From assembly GCA_012932865.1 (NCBI GenBank), contig SAXG01000043.1, forward strand, positions 310,001 through 374,000: a stretch of DNA of 64,000 nt. Direction: 5' to 3'. Position numbers and translations under genes: made by a program. The DNA is from Amylostereum areolatum. Lineage: Eukaryota > Basidiomycota > Agaricomycetes > Russulales > Stereaceae. The notes below the pieces were generated by a model. It saw only the letters and a program-made list of their open reading frames with translations. It searched no databases and was not told where the DNA came from. Below are positions 1 through 10,023 of the stretch, piece after piece (within the stretch, counting starts at the first letter, position 1; each line of letters opens with the position of its first letter).

Positions 1-1
1 A

Positions 2-181
2 AACGTCAAGCACGCGCTCCTTCTGGCCAACGTCGTCGCGGACTCCCGGTACCGGCTCTACGAAGACTTCTCCGGCCCTGGCGGACGAAGGCTGGGCGAG
101 TATCTGGACAGGGTGCGCGGGGCGGTGTGCGCGGGGCTGGAGGGGGGTGGCTCGGATCCTTTGAGGGCTGCTTCGGTGTGA
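2..181 (+). CDS. C-terminal end of an unknown protein (5' end outside window)
   Basis: Reading from base 2, about 59 codons are open to a TGA at 179-181. The frame encodes a basic, Gly-rich tail containing LYEDFSGPGGRRLGEYL and ends DPLRAASV. Codon use is GC-rich and regular, as in the AA9 gene downstream, so this looks like the last exon of a real host gene truncated by the window edge. I recognise no domain and assign no function. Confidence 0.5.
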   Translation, partial: NVKHALLLANVVADSRYRLYEDFSGPGGRRLGEYLDRVRGAVCAGLEGGGSDPLRAASV

Positions 182-581
182 ACGCGGCGCGGCTGGGGGT
201 GTACGACGATACGATTGCTGTTACCTGTACTTTGCTCTCATGCGGCTCCGTATTCTATGTAACCAAGTGAGGAGGATAGACGGTCGGGGTGACCCCTGGC
301 TCGAGACTGCATATGCATGCACCAACTCAACCGCGATTCTTCTTCTGTAGCCAGTTATTCAAGTTATCTAACACCAACTCCATATTGACACACTGGCACG
401 CAGTATCGTAAGTGTTGTGCACATCCATGTTTGACCTTTACAATCGCGAAATCCTCCTCCGTCCATCTCCCACCGACAGCTGAGTCCCCATGATCAGCTA
501 CGCACGTCGAGCTACGGGCGCTGGGCCTCGCCGGGGGTTCAGAGAGGCGATCGGGCGCTGTGATATGTTCCTTGCGTACGC

Positions 582-583
<2 letters not shown>

Positions 584-632
<49 letters not shown>
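584..632 (+). repeat. Poly-G homopolymer, 49 nt
   Basis: There is an uninterrupted run of 49 G. It forces poly-Gly or poly-Pro open frames on both strands that are artefacts. The rest of 182-1428 shows no convincing gene. Exact length is doubtful because such runs are hard to sequence. Confidence 0.9.
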
Positions 633-1428
633 CTTTCCACCACGTCAAAAAATTCTTTCGAGAGGTCGACGGATGTCGATATGCGCGCATCGCTCACTGC
701 TCTGCGCTGCATGTCGATCGATCGACGCTCGGGGCCCTGATTCATGTCATCGAGCGTCCAACCGTGCAAGCCGCTCGGTTTCAACATGATCTGCGCAAGG
801 ACGGCGGAGCAGCGAGCGCTGCATTCGTCCGTTTAGGGAGGCGTTCCGCCCGCCGCCCGCCCTCCGCTTTCCTCGAGGGCTGAGGCGCGTTCCTTCGATT
901 CTTCAAAGACGGTGGCCAGGTCGGCTTGTCAACGGTCAAGCCTCAGCGGCACGTTGCGTCCATCCGCATTGACCTGCAGGTCGCGTATAATGAACCGGTC
1001 ATGCCTCGCTCGTGTCGACCCCGAACTTAGTATGTCTTGCTGCTCCAAGCTCCAACATACTTACCGTCGGTGGATTGGGCCGGCATTCGGTGCTCGATCC
1101 GCGGGCGCACTCTGAGAATTATCGACGACCCAAGCTTTTCGTGAACGGCATGTATCCACGGGGGTCAAGGACGAGCACAAGTGAGAGTCAACGCGGCCTA
1201 CAGCTTGAGGCGCAAGCGGGATTGCCGTATATGAACTGCTTTCATACAAAATCAACAAAACATACCAGTTTGGGACCAAATACGGACAATAAATGAATGG
1301 GCGCGCGGGCGCTTACGTGATTGTATTGTCTGTTTCTGGCCACGAAGGCGGAACAATAGGCCTCGAGGCTTTCATTGACCACAACGCCCTTGTCTTTCCT
1401 ATGGCCCCCTCCTTTCGTCGCCGAGGTC

Positions 1429-1435
1429 TATATAA
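1429..1435 (+). promoter_or_regulatory. TATA box of the AA9 gene
   Basis: TATATAA lies 155 bp upstream of the AA9 start codon and is followed by a CT-rich leader. That arrangement is typical of a strongly expressed basidiomycete secreted-enzyme promoter. Confidence 0.6.
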
Positions 1436-1583
1436 CCCTCCGGGGGCTCCTTTCGGATTCCTCCCACTCTTGACGAGCTCCCGTTTCCTGTTCTCCAGTT
1501 TGACGCATTGCCCACACACTCTCTGCCTCTGCACACATTCTCTCTAACTGCATCCACGCTCTCAACCAGCTATACATCCTGCA

Positions 1584-2951
1584 ATGCAACTCATCGCGCT
1601 TCTCCCGCTCCTGCTCACACTTCTCCCCGGCGCCGCCGCCCACGGCTTCATCGGGGCCATCACCGTCGACGGCAAGGAATACAAGGGCTTCGAGCCCGGC
1701 GCGTCCTCCAAGGCGGGCTCTGCCATCCGACAGGTGGACACGATCGATCCGCTGAAGGGGGCGACGAACAAGAACCTCGGGTGCGGGTCGAACGCGAAGA
1801 ACGCGAAGCTGCAGGCGACGGCGAAGCCGGGGAGCAAGATCGACGTCGCGTGGACGGACGCGGGCGGCCAGGCGGTGCGTTTGGATGCGTGTGGGCGGTT
1901 GTGTATGTGGGCGGCGTGTGCTTATGTTGATCTGTTGCAGTGGCCACACAACATCGGGCCCGTGCTGACGTACATGGCGGAGTGCACGGGCACGGCGGAC
2001 TGCACGACGTTCGACACGGCGAACGCGCAGTGGTTCAAGATCGACGAGGTCGGCCTCAAGTCGGACGGCGCGACGTGGTTCCAGCAGGATTTCCGTGCGT
2101 GCCCTTCCCCCTCTTCGCCTTGTGCTGGCTTTGGCTGACGCGGGCGCGCGCGCGGGGCTGTGTGCAGAGGACGGCAAGACGCTGCCAGTGACGCTGCCGG
2201 CGGACCTCAAGGCGGGCAACTACCTGTTCCGGTCGGAGATCATCGCGCTGCATCTGGCGGACAAGAAGGGCGGGGCGGAGTTCTACCCCGGGTGCGCACA
2301 GCTGCAGGTGACGGGCGACGGTGCGGGCGTGCCCGCGTCGACGGTGGCGCTCCCTGGCGCGTACTCGGACACGGACGCGGGCATCTTGGACCCTAGCGTG
2401 CGTTCTTCCGTGTTTTCCTGCGCCGGCGGCGACTCGTGCTGACGCTCGACGGGGGACAGGTGTTTGACCAGGGCGCGAAGTACACGTTCCCGGGCCCCGC
2501 GCTGTCGAACCTCGTGGCTTCAACTGCGAACGCGACGTCGTCTGGGTCGCCGTCCGCGAAGAAGGCGGCCTCGGCGTCCGCGAAGAAGGCGGCCTCGGCG
2601 TCGTCGTCCGCCTCTGCGACCGCCTCTGCGTCGTCTGCGCCGGCGTCTTCGACCGGGGCGTCCAAGCAGTGCCGGAGCAAGAAGCGCGAGCCCCGCGCGC
2701 AGAGCAGCCGCCGCCGTTTTCGCCCGCGATCGCACCTGATGCGTCGACGCTCTTCTCCTTGCATTCCCATCCCCGACCCGGCGTCGTTTCCGCTATCCTT
2801 ATTCCACTCTCTTTTTTTCATCCTCTTGGGCTGCCAGTGGTCACTGTATCCATATCCCCGTCTCTCTCTCTCTCCTCGCGACCTCGGCCTTGCCGTCGTT
2901 CGCACCTGCTTACTGTCACAACGTGTTTTCCCCTTTGTCTCTCACTCATAA
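1584..2951 (+). CDS. AA9 lytic polysaccharide monooxygenase, secreted
   Basis: Copper enzyme that oxidatively cleaves crystalline cellulose outside the cell. Exons are 1584-1874, 1941-2094, 2168-2397 and 2460-2951, with 66-, 73- and 62-bp GT-AG introns; the frame is continuous and gives 388 aa. A 19-residue signal peptide ends AAA before His20, which becomes the N-terminal histidine-brace ligand (mature start HGFIGAIT). The second copper His is in WPHNIGP, and the axial Tyr is in AEFYPGCAQLQVTG, preceded by the family stretch FRSEIIALH. After the core (YTFPGPAL) comes a Ser/Ala linker with a duplicated 24-bp unit (SAKKAASA twice) and an Arg-rich tail. The last 60 or so residues (Leu/Pro-rich) may be untranslated sequence behind a missed intron, so the C-terminus is uncertain. 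No CBM1 is seen. Confidence 0.93.
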
Positions 2952-3378
2952 CGCCCCGCTGTAGCCATGACGCTAGACGCCTCGTTCTCGTACGGTAGAG
3001 CTGTATACGTATCTCCCTAATCGCGCTGTAGCATCTGGGCATGTGGCCCGAGGGCACGCGTTGGTTCCGTTTGTAGCTTGCATACAGGAATTCAATATTC
3101 AATCATAGTTGTCTTTCCCTTGACATCGCCCTCGAGGTGCTCCATCGAAATTAGGGGGGTTCCCAGTAGCGCTGAACGAGCAGATTATTGCTCTGATGAA
3201 CGGCCAGATGAATTCGCTCAGCTTGGCTCGCGATCGCTGAACTGGCTACTTGCCGCGTCTCCGGATGGGAAATTTTAAACCCCGCTATCGGTGCCTTCCG
3301 TGTACAGTGCAGTGCGGCTGCAGCCTGCAACAATTATATTATATTTTTTCCCCTTTCTCTTTGCACTCCCACCATCAT
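2952..3378. other. Intergenic, AA9 3' flank
   Basis: This stretch holds the presumed 3' untranslated region of the AA9 gene and an AT-rich patch near 3335-3352. I see no coding sequence. Confidence 0.5.
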
Positions 3379-4337
3379 ACCATGTCAGACGGAGCAGCGA
3401 CAGCTCTCCAACGGGATTATATAGGTTTATTTAGCCCAGTTCAATGCAGAGACGGAGGCACCGTGCGACAATGGCTCCGATGACGTAATGTCAATTGATG
3501 GCTTTGAGTCTTCGACGTCATCGGGTACTACCGAGCAGTCCTCCACTTCCACTTGGACGGTCGGCCGTCCCAGAGTATGACGCAATGGGAAATTTGATGC
3601 AAGCAGGAAATATAACTGACTTTGATCGGAAGTTACTCCTGCAATTATCGGAGGCGACGAGGTCTCCGTCCAGGGCAAGCGCCGTCCCGCCCTCCTTCTC
3701 TTTTGGATGTCGCGCTTCGCGCCCTCTTCCCTTTCCTGTACGTGTAAGTACATTGTACGCAGCTTGGCGCTTTTCTACCTCAAATATGTCCGTCCCCCGG
3801 TTTGCTAACGCGCATTTGCACCCGTTCTACAAGCGTCCGCTGCAATATGCGATCGACAACCCGCAGCCCGTGCATCGCATGACTTCTACGCCAAAATGTG
3901 TAGGTGAGTAATGCGATCCCCTTCACCGACCGTTTCAGCAAAAATATACACGAATGAGGCTCTTTCTAGCGTCGCTGCCAAGCCAGATGCTGTGCATTTT
4001 TGCATTGAACCATGGACTTGTACGGCAGCGCAACAAAGTCAAAATTGTAAGTGCCGCGCTCACTAACGACGCTAATCGTCCGCGTCCCTTAGGGATATTC
4101 AAACGAACCGACGAAACAACCCGCCGTGCCCGAAGTTCGTACTCAGATTTTGTCTGTCATGTGCTGGTGGCGAAGGTACGCTCGCTGTCGCCGATCTATG
4201 TGTACTTTGTCCCTGTAACGGAATGTTGACACGGACTTGCAGGTACAGTGAACAGCGGAGATCGCACAACCGAGGCTGGTGCCATGGAGCTGTCAATGTA
4301 CAAGGTCAACAAGGTCAGAAATATTGCCAACGCTTGA

Positions 4338-4362
4338 CCCCCCCCCCCCCCCCCCCCCCCCC
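4338..4362 (+). repeat. Poly-C homopolymer, 25 nt
   Basis: A run of 25 C lies inside the MULE remnant, probably in an intron. It creates poly-Pro artefact frames. Confidence 0.85.
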
Positions 4363-6049
4363 AGAAAACACATCCATCCTATGCCCAAATTATTTCACCT
4401 CAACAACTTTTCGCCTTCTCCTATACCGTGCTCAGTACTGCCGGCGGTGCGTTTAAACTCGTCATCTCTTTTCCCACCCTCCTTAACTCTGTCGTCTAGA
4501 GCTCTCCCAAGATCAGCGTTCCACGTTCGGAGTCTACGCGGGATCATGCCAGTCTTCGAGGATGGGATGAAAGGCGTCTCGAAGTCAAGGTGTGTACTAC
4601 ATTGTCTACCGCCTGATCGTTGTTTCTGACCTAACTACTATGCCACCATAGATACACCTTGAGAAGCTTCTCCTTGAGCCAAACCAATGTGTCGGCATCC
4701 AGCGAGCGTACGATGACGGTCGCGTCTATCGACTGGCATTTAGCGGTAGCGAACACAGTCAAGACCAAGCTCTTCGCATTTTGTCCATGCACGGCTTGGA
4801 CAAGGAGGGGAAGGAGGCTCTCGAGAGCAAGTGGAAGGTTGCATGGACAGATGGAGCGAAGGATAGAACTACCCGCCGTTTTCTGTATCAATGGTATTCT
4901 ATCTATAATACATGTTCCATTCAGAACCCTGACTGCTCGTAGTTGTTGCGGTTATAATACTCAAGCTCGTCAGGAGCGTTATGAGAAGAGTACCAAGTCC
5001 GCGCAAGATAAGTGGTCTAGGACAGCACCCTATGACTTCACCGGATGCCTCGCTCATGCCGACGTCACCTTCGATGCAACGTCAAATGTCGTCCTCCGCA
5101 TCATTGGTTACTTTGAACATAATGATACCTGCCGTGACGCCACAATGGCACGGCCTCCGGCCATTCCGCTTCACGAGAGCGTCGTCGAAATAGCTTGTGC
5201 AACAGCTACTCCAGGGCGCAAGGTATTTATTTGGGAGCTAATTGAATCAATATCTTGTGTGCTCATATGTACATGCTATAGTATATCAACGATACAGGAA
5301 AGAAACCTACACATGAACGCGCATCAGCTCTACCGAGACCAGCGATCAACCGATCCTCAGAGGGCAAATTTCCGTTTTCTTATCCAAAAGGGCGACTTCA
5401 GCCGATTGTATCGCAAGCATCATAAAGCTTCAGGGATCAACGTCTCCCTGAAGGCGGAAGTCAACGTACATGGCTGGCTGGATCGTTCAAGTCCATCCTT
5501 TATCCCGGACATCGCTGCCTCCGTGTTCCATTACTCCGCACATCGCAATCCCGATGACCCGCTTCAAGCTGTGTATCTGTACTCCAGAGATGGAGGACGC
5601 AGCATGGCGTTACGTCCACAACGGCCAGCTGGTCCTTGATGGAACATTTGGTCTGTCGACCTCACGTTTGTTAGTGTGGATCGCAATGGGTGTAGACGCG
5701 AACAATCACGGCGTACCAGTGGCGTTCTTTCTCTTCTCTGCCCCGGATGACGCTCGTGTCACCCACTCTCACTATAATACGGAGATCCTCACTGAGCTGC
5801 TGGGCAGATGGCGAGATTGGATGTCAAAGCGCGATAAGGGTAAACGTACCTTTGCGCCGAAAACGGCCATCACCGATATGGACCACAAAGAGAGGGGTGC
5901 ACTCCTCATTGTCTGGCCATCAATTATGCTGCTTCTTTGCAAGTTTCACGTTCGTCAGTGCTGGAGAAGCAAGCGTCAAAACCTTTTGGGCAAAATAGGC
6001 GACCCTACCAACGAAGGACGAGATGCGACAACGTCTACAGGCATGGGAC

Positions 6050-6751
6050 TAAGGCTCCAACTGTATAGTTTATGTCTAGTGAGATTGGGGTAGCTAGATA
6101 GTATACTATACTAAACAGTAAAAGACAGTAAACAGACAGTTTAGACAGTTAATGCATCATTACTGAGGTAAAGAAGTCAGCAGTGTAGAGTTTAGTACAC
6201 ATAAGCTCTGAGATAGTCTTAGCCTTAGTAATGAGCATGCATCAGTACATATGTGGCAAGCATCTGAGAACAAGCACTCAACAGACATCAAGGTAGCAGG
6301 AATTACTAAAAAATCCTGGGCCATGCACATGATGACCAGAAAGTAGTCCTTATGTTCCTGTGTATAGTCATAAAGTGGCACATAAATAGAACAAATGAAT
6401 TATATATCTTCCACTGTTTTAAGGGTCCAAAGGTTTTCATATCCCCCCTCATTAGCCTTCTAACAATTGAGTTCTAGGACCTCTGGAAATGTGGAGATGG
6501 GTGCTGAGAATGACAGCTGAGATGGCTGAAAGAATCACCAGAGTTGGGCATGAGTGTAATAGGTGTAGTAGAGGCTGATAGCTTGCACCTGGTAGCACCT
6601 ACGGGCATGTCACACACTGCCACTTTGGATAGGGTTTACTGTCTAGTATACTCACTACTTACTGTCTACAGCTGATGGGGTAGCTAGATAGTAAAACTAT
6701 ACCATATAAACAGTTTATAGACAGTAAATAGACTATAACGTTGGAGCCTTA
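6050..6751. mobile_element. Non-autonomous hAT element (702 bp) inside the MULE
   Basis: Terminal inverted repeats start TAAGGCTCCAAC at 6050 and end with its exact complement GTTGGAGCCTTA at 6751; further in, both ends carry TATAGT. The 8-bp target duplication CATGGGAC is at 6042-6049 and 6752-6759. Eight-bp duplications and short TIRs are hAT hallmarks. The interior is AT-rich, unlike the surroundings, and repeats AGACAGTAAA-like subterminal motifs near both ends. Taking out the element plus one duplication copy brings the two MULE halves together. Confidence 0.88.
6160..6381 (-). pseudogene. hAT transposase dimerisation-domain remnant (hATC)
   Basis: A 73-codon minus-strand frame contains DFLVIPATLMSVECLFSDAC, matching the conserved hATC signature DYLAIPATSVxxERxFS. 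It shows that the 702-bp element is an internal deletion derivative of an autonomous hAT and not an unrelated MITE. The DDE core is absent. Confidence 0.75.
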
Positions 6752-8434
6752 CATGGGACATAATGTGAGTTGGCATTACCGGCATTCATAAACGATGAGG
6801 TGTTTACCTGTACGACCCTCAGTCTACTCCAAAGCACAAACTACGAAGACGTGTGCAGATGGCTTGATTCAGAGAAGCGGCTACTTCAAGGAGAGGCCAA
6901 AGAACCATCCCGGAAGGCGGCCGCTAATGCCGGGTTGGGCTACGCCGATTACCTGTCAAAACATTGGATGTCACGACCTATGTGGTCAGGATGGTCTCAG
7001 TACGGGTCGGAACAAGGCAGCTGCACACCTGAAGATAGCGGTTGAGGGGGTAATTCCGACCACGAACCACCTCGAGTCTTTCAATGGCAAGCTAAAAGGG
7101 AAATACATTCCCCAGTGGCAACGGTCCGGGGCACGGTTACGATTCGACGTGCTTATCTTCCGCTTATCCGAGACAATCGCTCCTAGGAATATTCGCCCAG
7201 CTAAGACAGCAGAACGGGTACGAAACCTGGCGCATTCAGAGATTCCCAGGGTTAAAAGCAAAGTCGAGACACAAACCTCCCGAAGAGCCCTCCACCTCCA
7301 CATTGCAGATGCCCTTGGCATGGTTCGCTCCTGATGCGCACCGCGATAGGGATGCACAGGCTATCCTGGAAACCCATAGGCTTGTTCCCATCCAAAGCTC
7401 GCGAGCGTACGAATCCTGGGCTACATGTGCCACGTCGGGGGAGCTTCCCTCAAACCCGGATCACCGTCGGTACCACTTGACGCTGCACGCGAGCGGTGCG
7501 GGGACATGTACGTGTCCTGATTGGTGTCGTCGTGGAGAGGCTTGCAAAGCATCTTGCAAGCCTTCAAAATGGTGGTGCTAGCGTGGATCAAAGCTGGATG
7601 GTTGGAGTACACCCACAAGTTTCGCTCAGTCGCGAGAAGAAGCCGAGGCAATATTTAAATCGAACGTTACCTGGTATGGCCCCCACCTCTCCACGTGCGT
7701 AACGTATACTGCACCGTCAGAACAGCCAGCTGTCATTAGCCAGACTGTGGAGCATGTGGCTCCCCAACTTCCCCCCTCGCATCTTGCAAGTCAGTGCACA
7801 CACTACAGACGGAGCAAGATCTATACACACTTGCTCTAGATGGGGAACAGGAGCGGTGTCCATCGGAACCTATCGCGCAAGAGGAGGAGGAGGCAATTGA
7901 ATTGACGATGAGATTGCTGTTGAAGGCTCTGGAGATGCAGATGTAAGTATTATTGCCATCTGCCGGAAAACAGTAGGCTCATCGGGGTTGCCGCATAGGT
8001 GGAGACTCCTTGGGCCCGTGCAAACCTGCAGAGACAGGCGGTTTACGAGCAGATCACTGGGCGGATAAAACACGCAGTGCATCAGTTACTGCCACCTGTC
8101 CATGGTTTGATGAACCTTCTCGACGATTGTGAGGACCTACCTCCGAGCGAGGAACTCTCGCAATTCCAGGAGCTTGCACAAGTCACAGCGGACCGCCTTG
8201 CTACAATACTGGGACGAGGTAAGCCTTATTCATGTATCACAGAGTAGCATCTAATTAAAGGCTATCAGTACCCAACGCACATTCTATATCAGCGGACGCA
8301 CCCAAGCGTATAGGAGAGACTCAACTAGCCTATGAAACGGCGGAGGGCAGAGATCTCAAACGGAAAAGGTCCTTAGAGCCTCCACTTCCGCTTCCAATGG
8401 AAAAGAACAGCGACGGCACCAATCTCACAATGTG

Positions 8435-8852
8435 ATGCCGTAGGTGCTGCCCGCTTGAATCTTGATATTGAGTGGTACTTGAGATCTTGAGTCTTCGAGC
8501 GCGGCTTCATCGAGGTGCGGGAAGTTGTATGTGCGTGGGAACAAATTATGTTCAGCCTCTGGAGGGCCCGCGCGATTGTTTGGATTACAAAGGTCGATTA
8601 ATGTGCTCGTATTCCGTCCATAATTTAGATTTAGACATGAAACAATCCTATCTACGGAACAAAAATATGTCTAGCGAGAAAAGCATAATAAAATAAAGGT
8701 AGAGGTTCAAATGGGCGGAAGCTGCTTGAGTCACGTGCTAACTAGCTTCCACAAGATTCCTCGCTCGCCTTACTTTGCTCCTTCTCCCTGGCATCTCCCA
8801 CCACTTCTCTCGAGTCCTTTCGCTCGCCCCAATCGGAACGCCCCCGCCCTCA
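8435..8852. other. Intergenic, nothing recognised
   Basis: This is the spacer between the MULE remnant and the cyclin-like remnant. No supported gene or repeat is seen. Confidence 0.4.
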
Positions 8853-9611
8853 TGCCTCAACCCTCGGTGCGTACTTATCACCATCCCCTTCTCTTTTCTC
8901 GCCGCGTCTCATATTCCCAAAGTCGTCCACTGGTGACGTACGATACGCACCCACCGCGTCTCCCCCGCCTCCTTGTGAACCCAATTCATGAACGCGAGAC
9001 TCCTCCGCGAACTCCTCCACCAAAAATCGTATCCACACCATCCCTCTCGAGCAACGTAACACGCCCGGCCTCAACACCCTCAACAACCAATCCGCCCCGA
9101 GCTCATTCACCGTGGCAACCCAGCCTCGCGCGCGCGCCCTCCACTATCTTCAAGATCACGCACGACGTGCCCTGCGCGCATCGGGCTCGGCTTCCCTGAC
9201 GAATTCTCGCCTCACTCCTTCTCTCCGTCCCCCGCCATTCCTCTCTTTTCGCTCACCCGAGGCGCAACGCCCCCCTCCCCTCAACCCTCGGTGCTTACCT
9301 CCCGCCCCCTTCCTTTTCCTCCCCACGTCTCATATATCTTCCCATCTATTCGCCTGCCCGATCTTCCTCCAAGCTCTTCCACCATCACCATCGTTCTCAG
9401 CCCACGTCTAGGTCTAGACACGTTCATCACCTACGCCCTGTATTGAACGCGGTTCCATGTCCCCGTCCCCTTCTCCGCTCTCTACCTCCTTCAGCGCCTC
9501 AAAGCCCGCTTCCCTGCCGTCAAGGGCTCCTCAGTCACCACCTTTTCATATCCGCGTTCATGAATCATGCTCGCCTCCAAGATCATCTACGACAACACAT
9601 ATTCCAACAAG
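8853..9611 (+). pseudogene. Decayed cyclin-like gene (PCL/Pho80 type), cut by an LTR
   Basis: The frame after 9500 reads LKARFPAVKGSS, then HHLFISAFM, then LASKIIYDNTYSNK. These match the cyclin-box helices of PCL/Pho80-type basidiomycete cyclins (FISALMLASKxxxDxTYSNKSW). A 4-nt insertion (ATGAATCATG in place of ATG) breaks the frame between FISAFM and LASK, and coding stops at the LTR at 9612. The start region ATGCCTCAACCCTCG followed by a GTGCGT donor at 8853 is echoed near 9275, so the 5' part may be duplicated. Family assignment rests on one short motif from memory. Confidence 0.5.
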
Positions 9612-10023
9612 TGTCAGAAACGCAGTTTATGAGACCGATGAACCGCCTAAGTCGCGACGATGGGAGAGCGAGAAGGAAATAGATTCGAGAGTGCCGGGGT
9701 CTAGGGTAGTGCAACGTGCGCTACAGTACCGTATGACGAGATGGACAGTCTGAGGAAAGGGAAAAGGGATACTGTCCTTATATACAAGTGGGAACAATGG
9801 TGCGGTGCGATGCGATAGTGGTGCGAGCGGGAACAATAAGAAAGGAGTCATGGGAGGAGGACGGGAGTCCGGACATGATGTCATAGATAAGGATGCGGAA
9901 TGCCGTTCGGAAGTCCGGGCAATGACGTCATTGGAGCATGTGATGCGAAGGAAAGTCATGTGCCGTGACACGTCGCGTGTACAAGGTCTGCAAACGAAGA
10001 AAGCAATGGAGCGATCCGTGACA
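9612..10023 (-). repeat. A1 3' LTR (412 bp)
   Basis: Starts TGTCAGAAACGC and ends GATCCGTGACA on the plus strand (TG...CA ends). It abuts the cyclin remnant on the left and the polypurine-tract complement on the right. Confidence 0.9.

Larger units (their letters stand above)
3379..8434 (+). pseudogene. Decayed Mutator-like (MULE) transposase with SWIM finger
   Basis: Intron-containing DDE transposase of the basidiomycete MULE type, now broken. N-terminal coding blocks lie at about 4650-4890 and 4970-5220 (GCLAHADVTFDATSNVVL region). The catalytic core follows: DGTFGLSTSRLLVWIAMGVD near 5640, TDMDHKERGALLIVWPSIML with FHVRQCWR near 5870-5965, and NHLESFNGKLKGKY near 7070. A SWIM-type zinc motif, CTCPDWCRRGEACK then H in another frame, lies at 7505-7555. 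A C-terminal helical block is at 8000-8220 and a last exon ends with TGA at 8432-8434. Frame changes occur near 5560, 7300 and 7550, and a hAT derivative splits the core at 6050. I could not find terminal inverted repeats, so the outer limits are those of the coding remains. Confidence 0.8.

Noticed and set aside
364..883. Overlapping 80-108 codon frames on both strands around the poly-G tract
   Set aside because: They exist only because a homopolymer cannot contain stop codons; flanking codons show no protein character.
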